Below, in pieces: positions 45,098-55,489 of a stretch of 64,000 nt of DNA (its first letter is position 1; each line of letters starts with the position of its first letter). The notes under the pieces were generated by a model. The model saw only the letters and a program-made list of their open reading frames with translations. It had not been told where the DNA came from and made no database searches. The stretch spans positions 1,159,019 to 1,223,018 of the forward strand of contig NZ_JAATJA010000001.1 of NCBI RefSeq assembly GCF_011927665.1, written 5' to 3'. Position numbers and translations under genes: made by a program. The stretch comes from Desulfobaculum xiamenense (GTDB taxonomy: Bacteria; Desulfobacterota; Desulfovibrionia; Desulfovibrionales; Desulfovibrionaceae).

Positions 45098-45313
45098 CTA
45101 TCTGCGAAAGATGGAGAACAGCACGGACAAAATGATGCTCACCACCACGCAGGTGACGATGGGAAACGAGAAGCGCACGCCGTTGCGCTCGAAATTGATG
45201 TCACCGGGCAGGCGGCCAAGGGGGATGCGGTCCCCGCCCCAAAGCATGAACGCGCCGACGACGACAAACAGCGCGCCGAGGATGATCAGCGTTTTCCCGA
45301 ACTCCGGATGCAT
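45098..45313 (-). CDS. DUF2905-family small membrane protein
   Basis: A 71-residue protein with two membrane helices separated by DRIPLGRLPGDINFER, the defining DUF2905 segment. The role is unknown. The start lies in an ATGATG overlapping the TauE stop: the second ATG has GGGAGG at good distance, and the first (45316) is an alternative. It is translationally coupled to the TauE-type gene. Confidence 0.85.
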   Translation of the reverse strand: MHPEFGKTLIILGALFVVVGAFMLWGGDRIPLGRLPGDINFERNGVRFSFPIVTCVVVSIILSVLFSIFRR

Positions 45314-46044
45314 CATGCCCCTCCCAGACTCTTGACGATCATGAGCACGCCGAGCGCGCACACGAGCGCCGTGAATATCCTCCGGTACCCGCCCTCGCCG
45401 ATACGGACGTAGAGCGCGCGCCCAAGCGTGGCCCCGACGATCAGTCCCGGCAGGCACCAGCCGGACAACCGCAGCGTCTCGGCCGTCACCAAGCCCTGCC
45501 ACGCCTGAAATCCGAGGACGAAAAGCCCGGACAGGAAGAAGAACCCGACCATCGTGGCCTTGACGCGGTCCTTGTTCCACGGTTGCAGGGACACGTAGAC
45601 GAGGATGGGCGGCCCCTGCGAATTGAGCGCCCCGCCAAGGCAACCGGCCACGAATCCCGTCACCAGCACCCAGAAGCGCCCTATCTCGCGCGGAACGGGT
45701 CGGGCGAACCACTGGTAGAGCGAATAGGCCACCAGCATCACGCCAAGCGTGCCCTGCAACACGGCCACGGGCATGACGCGCAGCAGGTGCACGCCAACGG
45801 GAATGCCCGGCAGCGTCGCCAGCGTAAGCGGAATGATCCTGTCCCACGCCGGGCGCTGCCCATGCTGCCACATGATGAGCAGGTTAAGCGCCTGCGCGAG
45901 CAGCACCAGCGTGATGACCGAGGTTTTGAAATCGACGAACAGCGAGATGAGCGGCAGGCTCATGAAGGCGAAACCGAACCCGGCCAGTCCCTGTGTAAAG
46001 GCCGCCGCGAAAACGATGGATACAACGGCTACTATCTCGAACAT
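45313..46044 (-). CDS. TauE/SafE-family membrane permease (anion exporter-like)
   Basis: A 243-residue transporter with seven to eight helices. AAAFTQGLAGFGFAFMSLPL near the N-terminus and GFVAGCLGGALNSQGPPILVYVS in the middle are the duplicated TauE/SafE signatures. Members export sulfite, sulfoacetate or related anions; the substrate here is not defined. I chose ATG 46044 over the TTG at 46053 because the AGGCGGA is better spaced. The DUF2905 gene follows with overlapping stop and start. Confidence 0.88.
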   Translation of the reverse strand: MFEIVAVVSIVFAAAFTQGLAGFGFAFMSLPLISLFVDFKTSVITLVLLAQALNLLIMWQHGQRPAWDRIIPLTLATLPGIPVGVHLLRVMPVAVLQGTLGVMLVAYSLYQWFARPVPREIGRFWVLVTGFVAGCLGGALNSQGPPILVYVSLQPWNKDRVKATMVGFFFLSGLFVLGFQAWQGLVTAETLRLSGWCLPGLIVGATLGRALYVRIGEGGYRRIFTALVCALGVLMIVKSLGGA

Positions 46045-46104
46045 GAAAGGCAATCCGCCTGATCGATCAAAGGATGAACGGCCCCGCGCACGTGGAACCC
46101 GGTG

Positions 46105-48447
46105 CTACAGCATGTTGACGGGGTCGAGGTCGAGGGACACGCGAATCTTCGAATGCTGCGAGAGGCGGCTTTTCAGATGCGCGAACACGCGCCGCACAGA
46201 CGGCCAGTCCTTGCCCTTGAGCAGGCACTGGTAGCGCTTGCGACCGCGCAGCATGGCCAGCGGCGACGGCGCGGGACCAAGCACGCGCACCCCGAGCTTC
46301 ATGCCGAGGTCCATGAGGATGCTGCCGAGTTCCATGATCCGCGTCTCGCCCTCCGCCCAATCCACGGGATGGCTCATGCGCACCAGCCCAAGCCGCGTGA
46401 ACGGCGGGTAGCCGTACTTGCGCCGCAGCTCCACCTCGCGCGCGAAGAAACCACGATAATCGTTCTCGCGCACGAACTTCCAGCAGTAGTGGTTGGGGTC
46501 GCGGGTCTGAATGAGCACGCGTCCGGGCTTCTCACCGCGTCCGGCGCGGCCCGCCACCTGCACCAGCAACTGAAAGGTGCGCTCCGCCGCGCGGTAGTCG
46601 GGCAGATTGAGCCCCATGTCGCCATCGGGCACGGCCACCAGCGTCACGTTGGGGAAATGGTGCCCCTTGGAGAGCATCTGCGTCCCCACCAGCACCTGTG
46701 CCTCCTGCCGAGCGAAGGAGTCGAGGATTTCCTCCATGCGCCCCGGCCGCCGCGTACTGTCGCGGTCGAGCCGCAGGACGCCGGTCCCTGCGGGCAGAAG
46801 CACGTTGAGCGTCTCCTCGATGGATTCCGTCCCCTCGCCCATGGGCAGGAAGTTGGAACCGCCACAGGTGCAGCGGCACGGAAATTCCCGGCTCTCGCCG
46901 CAGTAGTGGCACACGAGGCGCTCGCGATTCTTGTGGTAGGTCAGGCCCACGTCGCAGTGGGGGCAGCGCATCACGGCTCCGCAGTCGAGGCAGTACATGA
47001 GCGGCGCATACCCACGACGATTGAGCATGATGATGGCCTGATCCCCGGCCTTGACCGTAGCGGTGAGCGCTGCGGCGGCCGTCGGGGTCAGCGGACCAAC
47101 GCTTGGCCGCTCGTTTCGCAGGTCCACGAGGGCAATCTCGGGAAGCGTTCCATCGCCCACACGGTGCTCCATGCATACCGAGGTGATGAGCCCCTGCTCC
47201 ACGGCCTGAAAGGTCTTCACGTCCGGCGTTGCGGAGCCAAGCACGAGCAGCGCCCCATCCTGTCGGGCTCGGAAATGGGCGACTTCCTTGGCCTGGTACG
47301 GCAGCCGCTCCTCCTGCTTGAAGGACGAGTCGTGCTCCTCGTCAAGGACGATCAACCCCACCTGCCCAACGGGAAGGAACAGCGCCGAGCGCGTGCCCAC
47401 CACCAACTCCGGCCCGGCGGACGCGGCCAGCTCGCGAAAGGTGTCCTCGCGTCGCGAGGGCTGCTGATAGCCATGATAGAGCCGAACGTTCAGCCCCGGA
47501 AAATGTCTGACCACCGCCTTGTACAGATGGCAGGCCAGTGCCACCTCCGGAGCGAGCAACAACACGGACCGACCGGACGCGAGGGCGCGCTCCGCAAGCT
47601 TGAGATAGACGAGGGTCTTGCCGCTCCCCGTCACCCCAAAGACGAGGCGCGTGGCTGGCTGACCGGAATCGAGGGCGGCGTACAGGTCGTCGAGGCAGAC
47701 GCTCTGCTCGGCCGACAGTTCGGGCACGTTCTCCTGCACGTCTATGGCGCAGACCTCCGGCTCATCGACCACCGGCGGCGGACCGATGGACACGACGGCG
47801 TTGGCGACCAGCGTGTTCAGCGCCTGCGCCACGCCGGAGCCGAGATCGGCAACGAGTTCCGTGCGCGATGTCGGCCCGTTGTCCCACAGATATTCGAGCA
47901 CTTCGATCTGCCGCTTCGCCGACGGACGCACGGGCCACGGCGGGTCCTGCGTCAGAAAGCAGTATTCCTGCTCCTTTTCAGCGGTGCAGCGCGCCACCAC
48001 CTGCATGCGCCCCTCGTCCCACAGCCGGGCAAGCTCCACGCGGTCCTGCGCGCAAAGTGCGCCGAGTTCCGCGCCCGACAGACGGGCCGGATAGCGCGGA
48101 TCGAAAACGCGAAAGGAGATGCGCACGGAACGCACCGCCGCGGGCAAAAGCGCCTCCAGAATCTTCCCCAGCTCGGACATCTGCCGCGTGGCAAGATTGT
48201 CGGCAAGCTCCATGTAGCGGGCGTCGAGAAGCGCCTCCCGCTCGGCAGGCCACACGATCTCGCGCAGGGTGACGTTCGGCGGCGCATCCACGGCTTCGCG
48301 CACCACGATGCCAAGCCGCGTCGATCGGCCAAGCGGCACCACCACCCTCTGGCCGGGCCGAATGGACTCGGCCGGCAGACAGGCGGGATGCGCGTAGGTC
48401 AAAATCGAGAAGGGTGCGCAGGGAAGCGCGACATGCCAGAGCTTCAT
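46105..48447 (-). CDS. priA: Primosomal protein N' (replication restart helicase PriA)
   Basis: A 780-residue superfamily 2 DNA helicase that reloads the replisome at stalled forks. It has the N-terminal DNA-binding region, Walker A GVTGSGKTLVYLKL, Walker B VLDEEHDSSFKQE, the zinc-binding insert (CLDCGAVMRCPHCDVGL and CHYCGES plus CRCTC) and motif VAGRAGRGEKPGRVLIQT. It is full length. The ATG is preceded by GGGGGT, which lies inside the 3' arm of the galU terminator, so expression may depend on readthrough from galU. An internal promoter was not found. Confidence 0.93.
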   Translation of the reverse strand: MKLWHVALPCAPFSILTYAHPACLPAESIRPGQRVVVPLGRSTRLGIVVREAVDAPPNVTLREIVWPAEREALLDARYMELADNLATRQMSELGKILEALLPAAVRSVRISFRVFDPRYPARLSGAELGALCAQDRVELARLWDEGRMQVVARCTAEKEQEYCFLTQDPPWPVRPSAKRQIEVLEYLWDNGPTSRTELVADLGSGVAQALNTLVANAVVSIGPPPVVDEPEVCAIDVQENVPELSAEQSVCLDDLYAALDSGQPATRLVFGVTGSGKTLVYLKLAERALASGRSVLLLAPEVALACHLYKAVVRHFPGLNVRLYHGYQQPSRREDTFRELAASAGPELVVGTRSALFLPVGQVGLIVLDEEHDSSFKQEERLPYQAKEVAHFRARQDGALLVLGSATPDVKTFQAVEQGLITSVCMEHRVGDGTLPEIALVDLRNERPSVGPLTPTAAAALTATVKAGDQAIIMLNRRGYAPLMYCLDCGAVMRCPHCDVGLTYHKNRERLVCHYCGESREFPCRCTCGGSNFLPMGEGTESIEETLNVLLPAGTGVLRLDRDSTRRPGRMEEILDSFARQEAQVLVGTQMLSKGHHFPNVTLVAVPDGDMGLNLPDYRAAERTFQLLVQVAGRAGRGEKPGRVLIQTRDPNHYCWKFVRENDYRGFFAREVELRRKYGYPPFTRLGLVRMSHPVDWAEGETRIMELGSILMDLGMKLGVRVLGPAPSPLAMLRGRKRYQCLLKGKDWPSVRRVFAHLKSRLSQHSKIRVSLDLDPVNML

Positions 48448-48451
48448 AATG

Positions 48452-48486
48452 AAAATACCCCCGCCGGGACTGGCCCGGCGGGGGTA
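48452..48486 (-). terminator. Terminator after galU, overlapping the priA ribosome binding region
   Basis: On the minus strand a 13-base-pair GC-rich stem (CCCCCGCCGGG pairing with CCCGGCGGGGG, extended by TA) with a five-base loop is followed by TTTT. It starts 20 bases after the galU stop. The G-rich arm contains the only Shine-Dalgarno-like sequence of priA. Confidence 0.8.
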
Positions 48487-48505
48487 AGAATGGACGGTCG
48501 CCGGA

Positions 48506-49375
48506 TTATTTGCAAGGCAGGAGTTCGAGAAGATTGCGGACCAGATCGTCCCGGAGTTCCTCATCCTGCAAGGCGAAGTAGATATTAGCGGTCAGGTACT
48601 CGGCCCAGTCGCCAGCGTCGAAGCGGCGACCGCGCATGCGCACCGCCAGCAGACGGTTTTCCGCAGCGAGGCACTGCAGCGCGTCGGTAAGCTGAATTTC
48701 GCCGCCCACGCCCGGCGCAATGGACGTCAGGTGATCGAAAATCTCGGGGATGAGCACATAGCGGCCAACGATGGCCATGCGAGAGGGCGCGTCCTTGATG
48801 GCGGGCTTTTCCACCACGCTGCGAACGCGGAACACGCCGGGCGCGAATTCGTCGCCGTTGATGATGCCGTAGCGGTCAACCTTCTCCTGCGGCACCTCGA
48901 CCACGCCGATGACGGCCATGCGCTCGGACTTGGCCACGTCGACAAGCTGCTTGATGCCCGGCTCCATGCCAAACATAAGATCATCGCCGACCATCACCGC
49001 GAAAGGCTCGTCCTTGACGACCTCGCGCGCGCACAGCACGGCATGGCCGAGGCCAAGCTGCACCTTCTGACGCACGGAGATGATGTTCGCCATCTCGGCC
49101 ACGTCGCGGATCTCCTTGAGGAGTTCCTTCTTGCCCTTGCGTTCGAGCAACTGCTCAAGCACGAGGTTGTAGTCGAAATGGTCCTCAATGATCGTCTTGT
49201 TCTGGTTGTTGACGAAAATCACGTCCGTCAACCCGGTCTGAATGGCTTCCTCGACCACGTACTGCACGATGGGCTTCTTGTAGATCGGCAGCATTTCCTT
49301 GGGGATATTCTTCGTGGCGGGTAGCGAGCGGGTACCCCATCCCGCCACGGGGATGACGACTTTGGTGATGTTCAT
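48506..49375 (-). CDS. galU: UTP-glucose-1-phosphate uridylyltransferase
   Basis: A 289-residue nucleotidyltransferase making UDP-glucose for surface polysaccharides. PVAGWGTRSLPATKNIPKEM is the nucleotide-binding start, and VQLGLGHAVLCA, VGDDLMF and VVEKP are typical. AGGAG seven bases before the ATG fixes the start. It is the last gene of the ftsH-folP-cdaA-cdaR-glmM-galU run and ends with a terminator. Confidence 0.95.
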   Translation of the reverse strand: MNITKVVIPVAGWGTRSLPATKNIPKEMLPIYKKPIVQYVVEEAIQTGLTDVIFVNNQNKTIIEDHFDYNLVLEQLLERKGKKELLKEIRDVAEMANIISVRQKVQLGLGHAVLCAREVVKDEPFAVMVGDDLMFGMEPGIKQLVDVAKSERMAVIGVVEVPQEKVDRYGIINGDEFAPGVFRVRSVVEKPAIKDAPSRMAIVGRYVLIPEIFDHLTSIAPGVGGEIQLTDALQCLAAENRLLAVRMRGRRFDAGDWAEYLTANIYFALQDEELRDDLVRNLLELLPCK

Positions 49376-49436
49376 GGCTGTCTCCTTCAGAAATGGCAAA
49401 AAGCTCGTACGTACAGCATGATATCGCTTTTCGTAT

Positions 49437-50789
49437 TTATCGCAAGCTCTCGCGCAGCACGTTGACAAGTTCTTCGGTCAGGCGTTCCACCTGCGCGGCG
49501 TCGCGGCCTTCCACCATGACCCGCGCCACGGATTCCGTGCCGGAGTAGCGCAGCAGCACGCGGCCATGCTGACCAAGCTCGCGCTCGGCCGCGGCCACGG
49601 CCTCGACCACGGCGGGCACGCTGTCGAAGGGAATCTTGCGTTCCACATGAACATTCCTGAGCTTCTGAGGATACGGCTCCACAAGGTGCGCCAGTTCCGA
49701 AAGTGGCCTGTCCTTTTCGACCATGAGCCGCAGGAGCTGGAGTGCGGCAAGAATGCCGTCGCCCGTGGTGGAGTGCTCCATGAAGATAAGGTGTCCGGAC
49801 TGCTCGCCGCCGAGCATCGCGCCCTCGCGACGCATGGCCTCCACGACGTAGCGGTCGCCCACGGCGGTGCGCAACAGGCGTCCGCCATGCTCCTTCATGA
49901 ACGCCTCAAGCGCCATGTTGCTCATGACCGTCGCCACCAGCGTATTTCCGGGCAGCGCACCACGGGACATCATATCCATGGCGCACAGGGCCATGATCTG
50001 GTCGCCGTCGAGGATGCGGCCCTGCTCGTCCACCACAATGAGGCGGTCGCCATCGCCGTCGAGGGCGAGGCCGATGTCGGCCCCGGTCTCACGCACGCGG
50101 GCGGCAACGCCCTCGGGATACAGTGAGCCGCACTTGTCGTTGATGTTCAGGCCATTGGGCTCGACGCCCATCTTGACCACCTCGGCCCCAAGCTCCTCGA
50201 ACACGCGGGGGGCGACCTTGTAGGTCGCGCCGTTGGCGCAGTCGAGCACGATCTTCACGCCGTCGAGGGTGAGATGCTGGGGGAAGGAGTACTTGAGGGA
50301 CACGATGTAGCGGCCGGTGCTGTCTGCGATACGCGCTGCGCGGCCCACATCCTCGGGCGCGGGGTACTCCCAGTTCGTCGAGGGATCGAGCATCATGTCC
50401 GAAATGGTGTCCTCGACATCGTCGGGCAGCTTGAAGCCGTTGCGATCGAAGAACTTGATGCCGTTGTCCATGAACGGGTTATGCGAGGCGGAGATAACCA
50501 CGCCGAGGTCGGCGCGCATGCTCCGGGTCAGGTACGAAATGGCGGGCGTCGGCATGGGGCCGACCAGCAGCACATCCATACCAGCAGAACAGAAACCGGA
50601 GGTCAGCGCGGACTCGAAGATGTAGCCCGAAATGCGCGTATCCTTGCCGATGAGCACGCGGTGGTGCTTCTTGCCGTTTCGAAAATACTGCCCAGCCGCA
50701 AGGCCCAGACGCAGGGCCAGCTCCGGGAGCATGGGGAAAATATTGACCTGACCGCGCAGACCGTCGGTTCCGAATATCCGTCTAGCCAT
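49437..50789 (-). CDS. glmM: Phosphoglucosamine mutase
   Basis: A 450-residue alpha-D-phosphohexomutase converting glucosamine 6-phosphate to glucosamine 1-phosphate for UDP-GlcNAc synthesis. The start [10 protein letters not shown], the phosphoserine loop [13 protein letters not shown], the metal loop DGDGDRL and the sugar loop GGEQSGH are all present. GAGGA upstream of the ATG supports the start. The cdaA-cdaR-glmM order is widely conserved, and the three proteins are known to interact in other bacteria. Confidence 0.96.
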   Translation of the reverse strand: MARRIFGTDGLRGQVNIFPMLPELALRLGLAAGQYFRNGKKHHRVLIGKDTRISGYIFESALTSGFCSAGMDVLLVGPMPTPAISYLTRSMRADLGVVISASHNPFMDNGIKFFDRNGFKLPDDVEDTISDMMLDPSTNWEYPAPEDVGRAARIADSTGRYIVSLKYSFPQHLTLDGVKIVLDCANGATYKVAPRVFEELGAEVVKMGVEPNGLNINDKCGSLYPEGVAARVRETGADIGLALDGDGDRLIVVDEQGRILDGDQIMALCAMDMMSRGALPGNTLVATVMSNMALEAFMKEHGGRLLRTAVGDRYVVEAMRREGAMLGGEQSGHLIFMEHSTTGDGILAALQLLRLMVEKDRPLSELAHLVEPYPQKLRNVHVERKIPFDSVPAVVEAVAAAERELGQHGRVLLRYSGTESVARVMVEGRDAAQVERLTEELVNVLRESLR

Positions 50790-50861
50790 CGACTTCCTCT
50801 TTATATCATGAATTGGCAGGCCGATCCGCACGCCAGAAGGCCGCGGCAGCCCACGGCAAGG

Positions 50862-51779
50862 CTAGGCAGGCTTGCGCCTGATCCGCAGATCGACCTTCTG
50901 CGGGACAGCCTTGATGAGCGTACAGCCGGGCGGCATCTTGATGCGGTATTCCACCACATGCCACCCCGGCTCCATGGACGAATTGAGCAGGATGAACGCC
51001 GAGAAGCGCTCACGAAAATCCTTTTCCCTCGCGATGCTCACCGGCGCCTCCACCTGAACCTGCACCGTGGCGGGCTTCACCTGCGCCGACGCGGCGGCCG
51101 AGGAATTCTCGGGCAGCACGCGGATGGGAATCTTGAGCCACATCTGGCGGGTTCTCTCCGCAAAGCGGAAATGTACCCTGACCGAGGCCGGATTTGCCTG
51201 AATTTCCCGAGGCAGGTCAAGGCCGAGATCGCGCACCATGGCCCCGGCGGACGTCACGTTGCCCGTCAGCGGCAGCGTAGGCACGCTCTTGAGCGGCTCC
51301 ACAAGGCGCTCCGGCCCCTCCAGCTGAACAACCAGCGGATCGGCCACGGCCTCAAGCAATTCGTAATCCTCGGCCACATCGCCCTGCCAGCGCGGCTCCA
51401 CCGGCACCCGTCTACGCACGAGGCGGTCGGCCTCGACGGTCAATCGCGCGGGGTCGATCTCGATGACCTCAACAGCCTTGGGCACGGACACCTTGCCCGG
51501 TTCAATGGTCACGACGTTCGTACCAGGGGTGAGCGTTGCCAGGTTCAGGGAATAGGCAAGGCTGCGCGCATCCAGCCCACGAAGCATGGGCTTGGAGCCA
51601 CGCACCCGCACATTGATGCGCGACGGCACGCCGGACTGGACGACGAGGTCCTTCGGCGTATTGACAATCTCCACGGGAATCTCGATCCACGTCTCGACCT
51701 TGTCCTGCCCGGTCACGAGGTACCAGCAGGCAAAGGCGAGCAGGAGCGCCAAAATGCGATATGGCCAGTTCTCACGCAT
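50862..51779 (-). CDS. cdaR: YbbR-domain regulator of diadenylate cyclase
   Basis: A 305-residue protein with one N-terminal membrane helix (YRILALLLAFACWYLVTG) followed by three YbbR-like beta domains outside the membrane. CdaR proteins bind and modulate CdaA. The chosen ATG has GGAG nine bases upstream; an ATG five codons earlier (51794) overlaps the cdaA end. It lies between cdaA and glmM, the conserved order. Confidence 0.9.
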   Translation of the reverse strand: MRENWPYRILALLLAFACWYLVTGQDKVETWIEIPVEIVNTPKDLVVQSGVPSRINVRVRGSKPMLRGLDARSLAYSLNLATLTPGTNVVTIEPGKVSVPKAVEVIEIDPARLTVEADRLVRRRVPVEPRWQGDVAEDYELLEAVADPLVVQLEGPERLVEPLKSVPTLPLTGNVTSAGAMVRDLGLDLPREIQANPASVRVHFRFAERTRQMWLKIPIRVLPENSSAAASAQVKPATVQVQVEAPVSIAREKDFRERFSAFILLNSSMEPGWHVVEYRIKMPPGCTLIKAVPQKVDLRIRRKPA

Positions 51780-51781
51780 GG

Positions 51782-52531
51782 CTATCTGCTCCATGCCTTC
51801 TGAAGCACGCGCTTGAGGCGCACCTCGTCAAGGGCGGTGGTCAGTCTGCCGCCGATGGCCACGGAAATTTCTCCGCGCTCCTCGGAGACCACCACCGCCA
51901 CGGAGTCCGTCTCCTGCGTGATGCCGATGGCCGCGCGATGGCGTGTGCCGAAATGCTGGCGCTTGCGCAGCCCCACCGCCAGCGGCAGGATGCACCCGGC
52001 GGCGATGACGTGTCCGTTGCGCACGATGACAGCTCCGTCGTGCAGCGGCGTGTCCGGATGGAAGATGGTCATCAAGAGTTCCTTGGACATGTCGGCGTTG
52101 ACGGCCACACCGCGCGCCACGAGATCGCCCAGCGGGACGTTCTTCTCGATGACGATGAGCGCGCCAATGCGCTTCTCGGCCATGGACAGGACCGACGCGG
52201 TCAGCACATTGAAGCCCTGATCGCTCTCGGGAGCCCTGCGCCAGAGACGCCCTGCCCCGAACTGGGACAGGGCGTTTCTGATGTCGCGCTGAAAGAGAAT
52301 AATGACCACCAGGAAGATGGAATCGAGAAACTTGGCAAGGAGCCAATGCAGGGTGGTCAGCCCGAGCTCGCCCGAAAAGTAGTAGATGAGCAGCAGAAGG
52401 ACGAGCCCGGTAAAGACCGACAGGGCACGAGTGCCCTTGATGAGCAGGATCAGCCTGTAGAAGATCACCGCGACGACCGCGATGTCGGCCATTTCAAGCC
52501 ATGAGATGCTGAACCCGCCAAGACTCGGCAT
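51782..52531 (-). CDS. cdaA: Diadenylate cyclase
   Basis: A 249-residue membrane enzyme that makes cyclic di-AMP from two ATP. Three helices at about 12-90 precede the DAC domain with the catalytic DGA (LHDGAVIVRNGH) and RHR (GTRHRAAIG) motifs. c-di-AMP controls potassium, turgor and wall balance. The stop is two bases before the cdaR start. A PgpH-like HD phosphohydrolase that may degrade c-di-AMP is also in this window (61906). Confidence 0.96.
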   Translation of the reverse strand: MPSLGGFSISWLEMADIAVVAVIFYRLILLIKGTRALSVFTGLVLLLLIYYFSGELGLTTLHWLLAKFLDSIFLVVIILFQRDIRNALSQFGAGRLWRRAPESDQGFNVLTASVLSMAEKRIGALIVIEKNVPLGDLVARGVAVNADMSKELLMTIFHPDTPLHDGAVIVRNGHVIAAGCILPLAVGLRKRQHFGTRHRAAIGITQETDSVAVVVSEERGEISVAIGGRLTTALDEVRLKRVLQKAWSR

Positions 52532-52536
52532 ATGGC

Positions 52537-53424
52537 CTACTCCACTCCGAGCCGACCGCGTACGGAACGCCGGTCAATGGCCTGCACGATCCGCATCGTC
52601 TGCACGGTCATGGCGACCTCGTGCACCCTATGGATCTGCACGCCGCGCGACGCCAAAAGCGCCGTGCCCACCTGCGTGGCGTTCTGCCGCTGGTCCGTCT
52701 CCAGCCCAAGCAGCGCGCCCCACAGGGACTTGTTGGACAGGCCCACATACACGGGCAGGCCAAAGCGGCCGAATATCTCGATATTGCGCAAAATTTCGAG
52801 ATTGTGCTCAAGTGTCTTGCCGAAGCCGACGCCCGGATCGAGGACGATGTTTTCCTCGGGCACACCGGCACGGGTGAGCGTGCGCAGGCGCTGGTCGAAG
52901 AAGTCCATGATCTCATCGACGACGTCCACATAGGACGGCTCGTTCTGCATGCTGCCGGGCACGCCCTGGCAGTGCATGAGCACATAGCCGGGCTGATACT
53001 GGGCCAGCACGTCGATCAGTTCGGGATCGTAACGGCATCCGGAAACGTCGTTGACGATCACGGCGCCAGCTTCGAGCGCGGCGGCGGCCGTCGCAGCCTT
53101 GTAGGTATCCACGGAAACGACGGTGTCGAGTTCCTTCTCGCGGATATGCCGCGCCAGCTCGCGCACCACGGGCACAACGCGGCGAAGCTCTTCGCCGGTG
53201 CCCACGCGTTCCGCCGTGGGGCGGGTGGATTCGCCGCCGACGTCGAGAATGTGCGCGCCGTCCTCGATCAGCTTCAGGCCGTGCGCGACACCCGCCTCGG
53301 GCGTGGCATGCGCGCCGCCGTCATAAAACGAGTCGGGCGTGACGTTGACGATGCCGACAACGAAAAAGGGGGCGGGGCCAAGGACCCTCCCCCCTGAAAC
53401 GTTCCAGTGAACAAGTCCATGCAT
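52537..53424 (-). CDS. folP: Dihydropteroate synthase
   Basis: A 295-residue TIM-barrel enzyme joining p-aminobenzoate to dihydropterin diphosphate in folate synthesis, the sulfonamide target. GIVNVTPDSFYDGG, DVGGESTRP, NDVSG and DPGVGFGKT are its pterin and diphosphate sites. The ATG follows the ftsH stop by one base (TAG-A-ATG), so translation is coupled. It is followed by cdaA. Confidence 0.96.
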   Translation of the reverse strand: MHGLVHWNVSGGRVLGPAPFFVVGIVNVTPDSFYDGGAHATPEAGVAHGLKLIEDGAHILDVGGESTRPTAERVGTGEELRRVVPVVRELARHIREKELDTVVSVDTYKAATAAAALEAGAVIVNDVSGCRYDPELIDVLAQYQPGYVLMHCQGVPGSMQNEPSYVDVVDEIMDFFDQRLRTLTRAGVPEENIVLDPGVGFGKTLEHNLEILRNIEIFGRFGLPVYVGLSNKSLWGALLGLETDQRQNATQVGTALLASRGVQIHRVHEVAMTVQTMRIVQAIDRRSVRGRLGVE

Positions 53425-53425
53425 T

Positions 53426-55489
53426 CTAGTTGTCCTTCCCTTCCTTCCCCGGCGCGGTGGGATGCTCCTCCGCGTCGCCGGGTTCGAGGGTGAATTCATC
53501 ACCCTCCTGTGCCTTTCGGAGAGGCACTTCATCGTTCATCATTTTTTTGAACAGGCCCTGCTGGTCGGCCTCGCCGGAAGTCGCCTCGTCAGCCGTGGCC
53601 ACAGCGGCACCCTCGGCTTCGACCTGCGCGTCGGGAGCGGCCGGAGCGGCAGCGCCAAAGCTGCGCCGCGATCCGTTCACGCCATTCTCCATGGGAGGCA
53701 GGGCTTCGCCCTTGATGAGCTTGTCGATGTCCTCGCCCGAAATGGTCTCTCTTTCGAGCAGGGCAGCGGCGATGGAGTGCAGGGCCTCGATGTTCTCTTC
53801 CAGAATCGTCTTGCCGCGAAGGTGGGCCTCCTCGATGATGCGCCGGATTTCGGCGTCCACGAGGCGTGCGGTCTCTTCGCTGTGGTTCTTATGCCGGATC
53901 ATCTCACGGCCCAGGAACACGGAATCGTCCTTCTCGGCGAGGGCGAGCGGACCAATGGCTTCGCTCATGCCCCACTGGGTGACCATCTTGCGGGCCATGT
54001 CCGTGGCGCGCTCGATGTCGTTGGATGCTCCGGTGGTGCGCTGGTCGAAAATGATCTCCTCGGCCAGTCGTCCGCCGAGCAGCACGGCCAGCGTGCCCTC
54101 AAGGAACTTCAGGGAATAGTTGTGCCTGTCGTCCACGGGCAACTGCTGGGTCACGCCAAGCGCCATGCCACGGGGAATGATGGACACCTTATGCACCGGA
54201 TCGGTGCCGGGAATCATCTTGGCCACAAGGGCATGACCGGCCTCGTGATAGGCGGTGGTGCGCTTCTCGTCCTCGGAAATGATGACGCTTCTGCGCTCCT
54301 TGCCCATGAGCACCTTATCCTTGGCGGTCTCGAAGTCGTCCATGAGGACCTGATCACGGCCGAGCTTGGCGGCCTGCAGGGCAGCTTCGTTGACGAGGTT
54401 TTCGAGGTCCGCACCGGAGAATCCGGGCGTACCGCGCGCGATGCTCATGATGTCCACATCGGGGCCAAGCGGCGTACGGCGCGAATGCACTTCGAGGATG
54501 CGCGCGCGGCCGCGAACGTCGGGCGTGGGCACCACGACCTGACGGTCGAAACGACCGGGACGCAGCAGCGCCGGATCGAGCACGTCGGGCCGGTTGGTGG
54601 CCGCGATGAGGATGACACCCTCGTTGGACTCGAAACCGTCCATCTCGACCAGCAACTGGTTCAGGGTCTGCTCGCGCTCGTCATGACCGCCGCCAAGACC
54701 GGCTCCGCGCTGACGGCCCACCGCGTCGATTTCGTCGATGAAGATCAGGCAGGGAGCGTTCTTCTTGCCCTGAATGAACAGGTCACGCACACGGGATGCG
54801 CCGACGCCCACGAACATCTCGACGAAGTCCGAACCAGAGATCGAGAAGAACGGCACTCCGGCCTCACCGGCGACTGCACGGGCCAGAAGGGTCTTACCGG
54901 TTCCGGGAGGGCCGACGAGCAGCACACCCTTGGGAATGCGACCGCCAAGGCGGGTGAATTTCTTGGGGTTGGACAGGAACTCGACGATTTCGGAGAGTTC
55001 CTCCTTGGCCTCGTCCACGCCAGCAACGTCATCAAAGGTGACCTTGCTCTGATCCTGGGTGATCATCTTGGCGCGCGAACGGCCAAAGCTCATGGCCTTC
55101 CCCCCGCCGGACTGCATCTGCCGCATGAAGAATATCCATACGCCAATGAGGAGCAGCATGGGGAACCACGAGATGAACAGCGTCATGTACCACGGCGAAT
55201 CCTCATCCGGCTCCGCGGTGACCTGAACCTTTCTGTCCAGCAGATGGCGCACGAGGCTGGGGTCGTCCGGCGCAAAGCTCACGAAGCGTTGCCCGTCGAC
55301 CACGGAACCGGTGATGCGCTGGCCCTGGATCTTCACTTCCACCACATCGCCCTTGTCCACGCGCTCCAGCAGCTCGGTATAGCTGAACTTCAGCTGCGGG
55401 GCGGGGGGCTGGTTGAACAGGTTGAAGAGGACGACCATGACCAGGGAGATGGCCGCCCATAAAAAGAGGTTCTTGGCGAAGTTGTTCAA
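53426..55489 (-). CDS. ftsH: ATP-dependent zinc metalloprotease FtsH
   Basis: A 687-residue inner-membrane AAA+ protease. Two helices (about 8-25 and 100-120) flank a periplasmic domain. Walker A GPPGTGKT, Walker [11 protein letters not shown], the SRH region and the zinc motif AYHEAGHAL with a later Asp ligand are present. The C-terminal tail of about 80 residues is Ala/Glu-rich and longer than in E. coli. It degrades membrane and regulatory proteins and heads the folP-cdaA operon. A candidate promoter is at 55545-55573. Confidence 0.97.
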   Translation of the reverse strand: MNNFAKNLFLWAAISLVMVVLFNLFNQPPAPQLKFSYTELLERVDKGDVVEVKIQGQRITGSVVDGQRFVSFAPDDPSLVRHLLDRKVQVTAEPDEDSPWYMTLFISWFPMLLLIGVWIFFMRQMQSGGGKAMSFGRSRAKMITQDQSKVTFDDVAGVDEAKEELSEIVEFLSNPKKFTRLGGRIPKGVLLVGPPGTGKTLLARAVAGEAGVPFFSISGSDFVEMFVGVGASRVRDLFIQGKKNAPCLIFIDEIDAVGRQRGAGLGGGHDEREQTLNQLLVEMDGFESNEGVILIAATNRPDVLDPALLRPGRFDRQVVVPTPDVRGRARILEVHSRRTPLGPDVDIMSIARGTPGFSGADLENLVNEAALQAAKLGRDQVLMDDFETAKDKVLMGKERRSVIISEDEKRTTAYHEAGHALVAKMIPGTDPVHKVSIIPRGMALGVTQQLPVDDRHNYSLKFLEGTLAVLLGGRLAEEIIFDQRTTGASNDIERATDMARKMVTQWGMSEAIGPLALAEKDDSVFLGREMIRHKNHSEETARLVDAEIRRIIEEAHLRGKTILEENIEALHSIAAALLERETISGEDIDKLIKGEALPPMENGVNGSRRSFGAAAPAAPDAQVEAEGAAVATADEATSGEADQQGLFKKMMNDEVPLRKAQEGDEFTLEPGDAEEHPTAPGKEGKDN

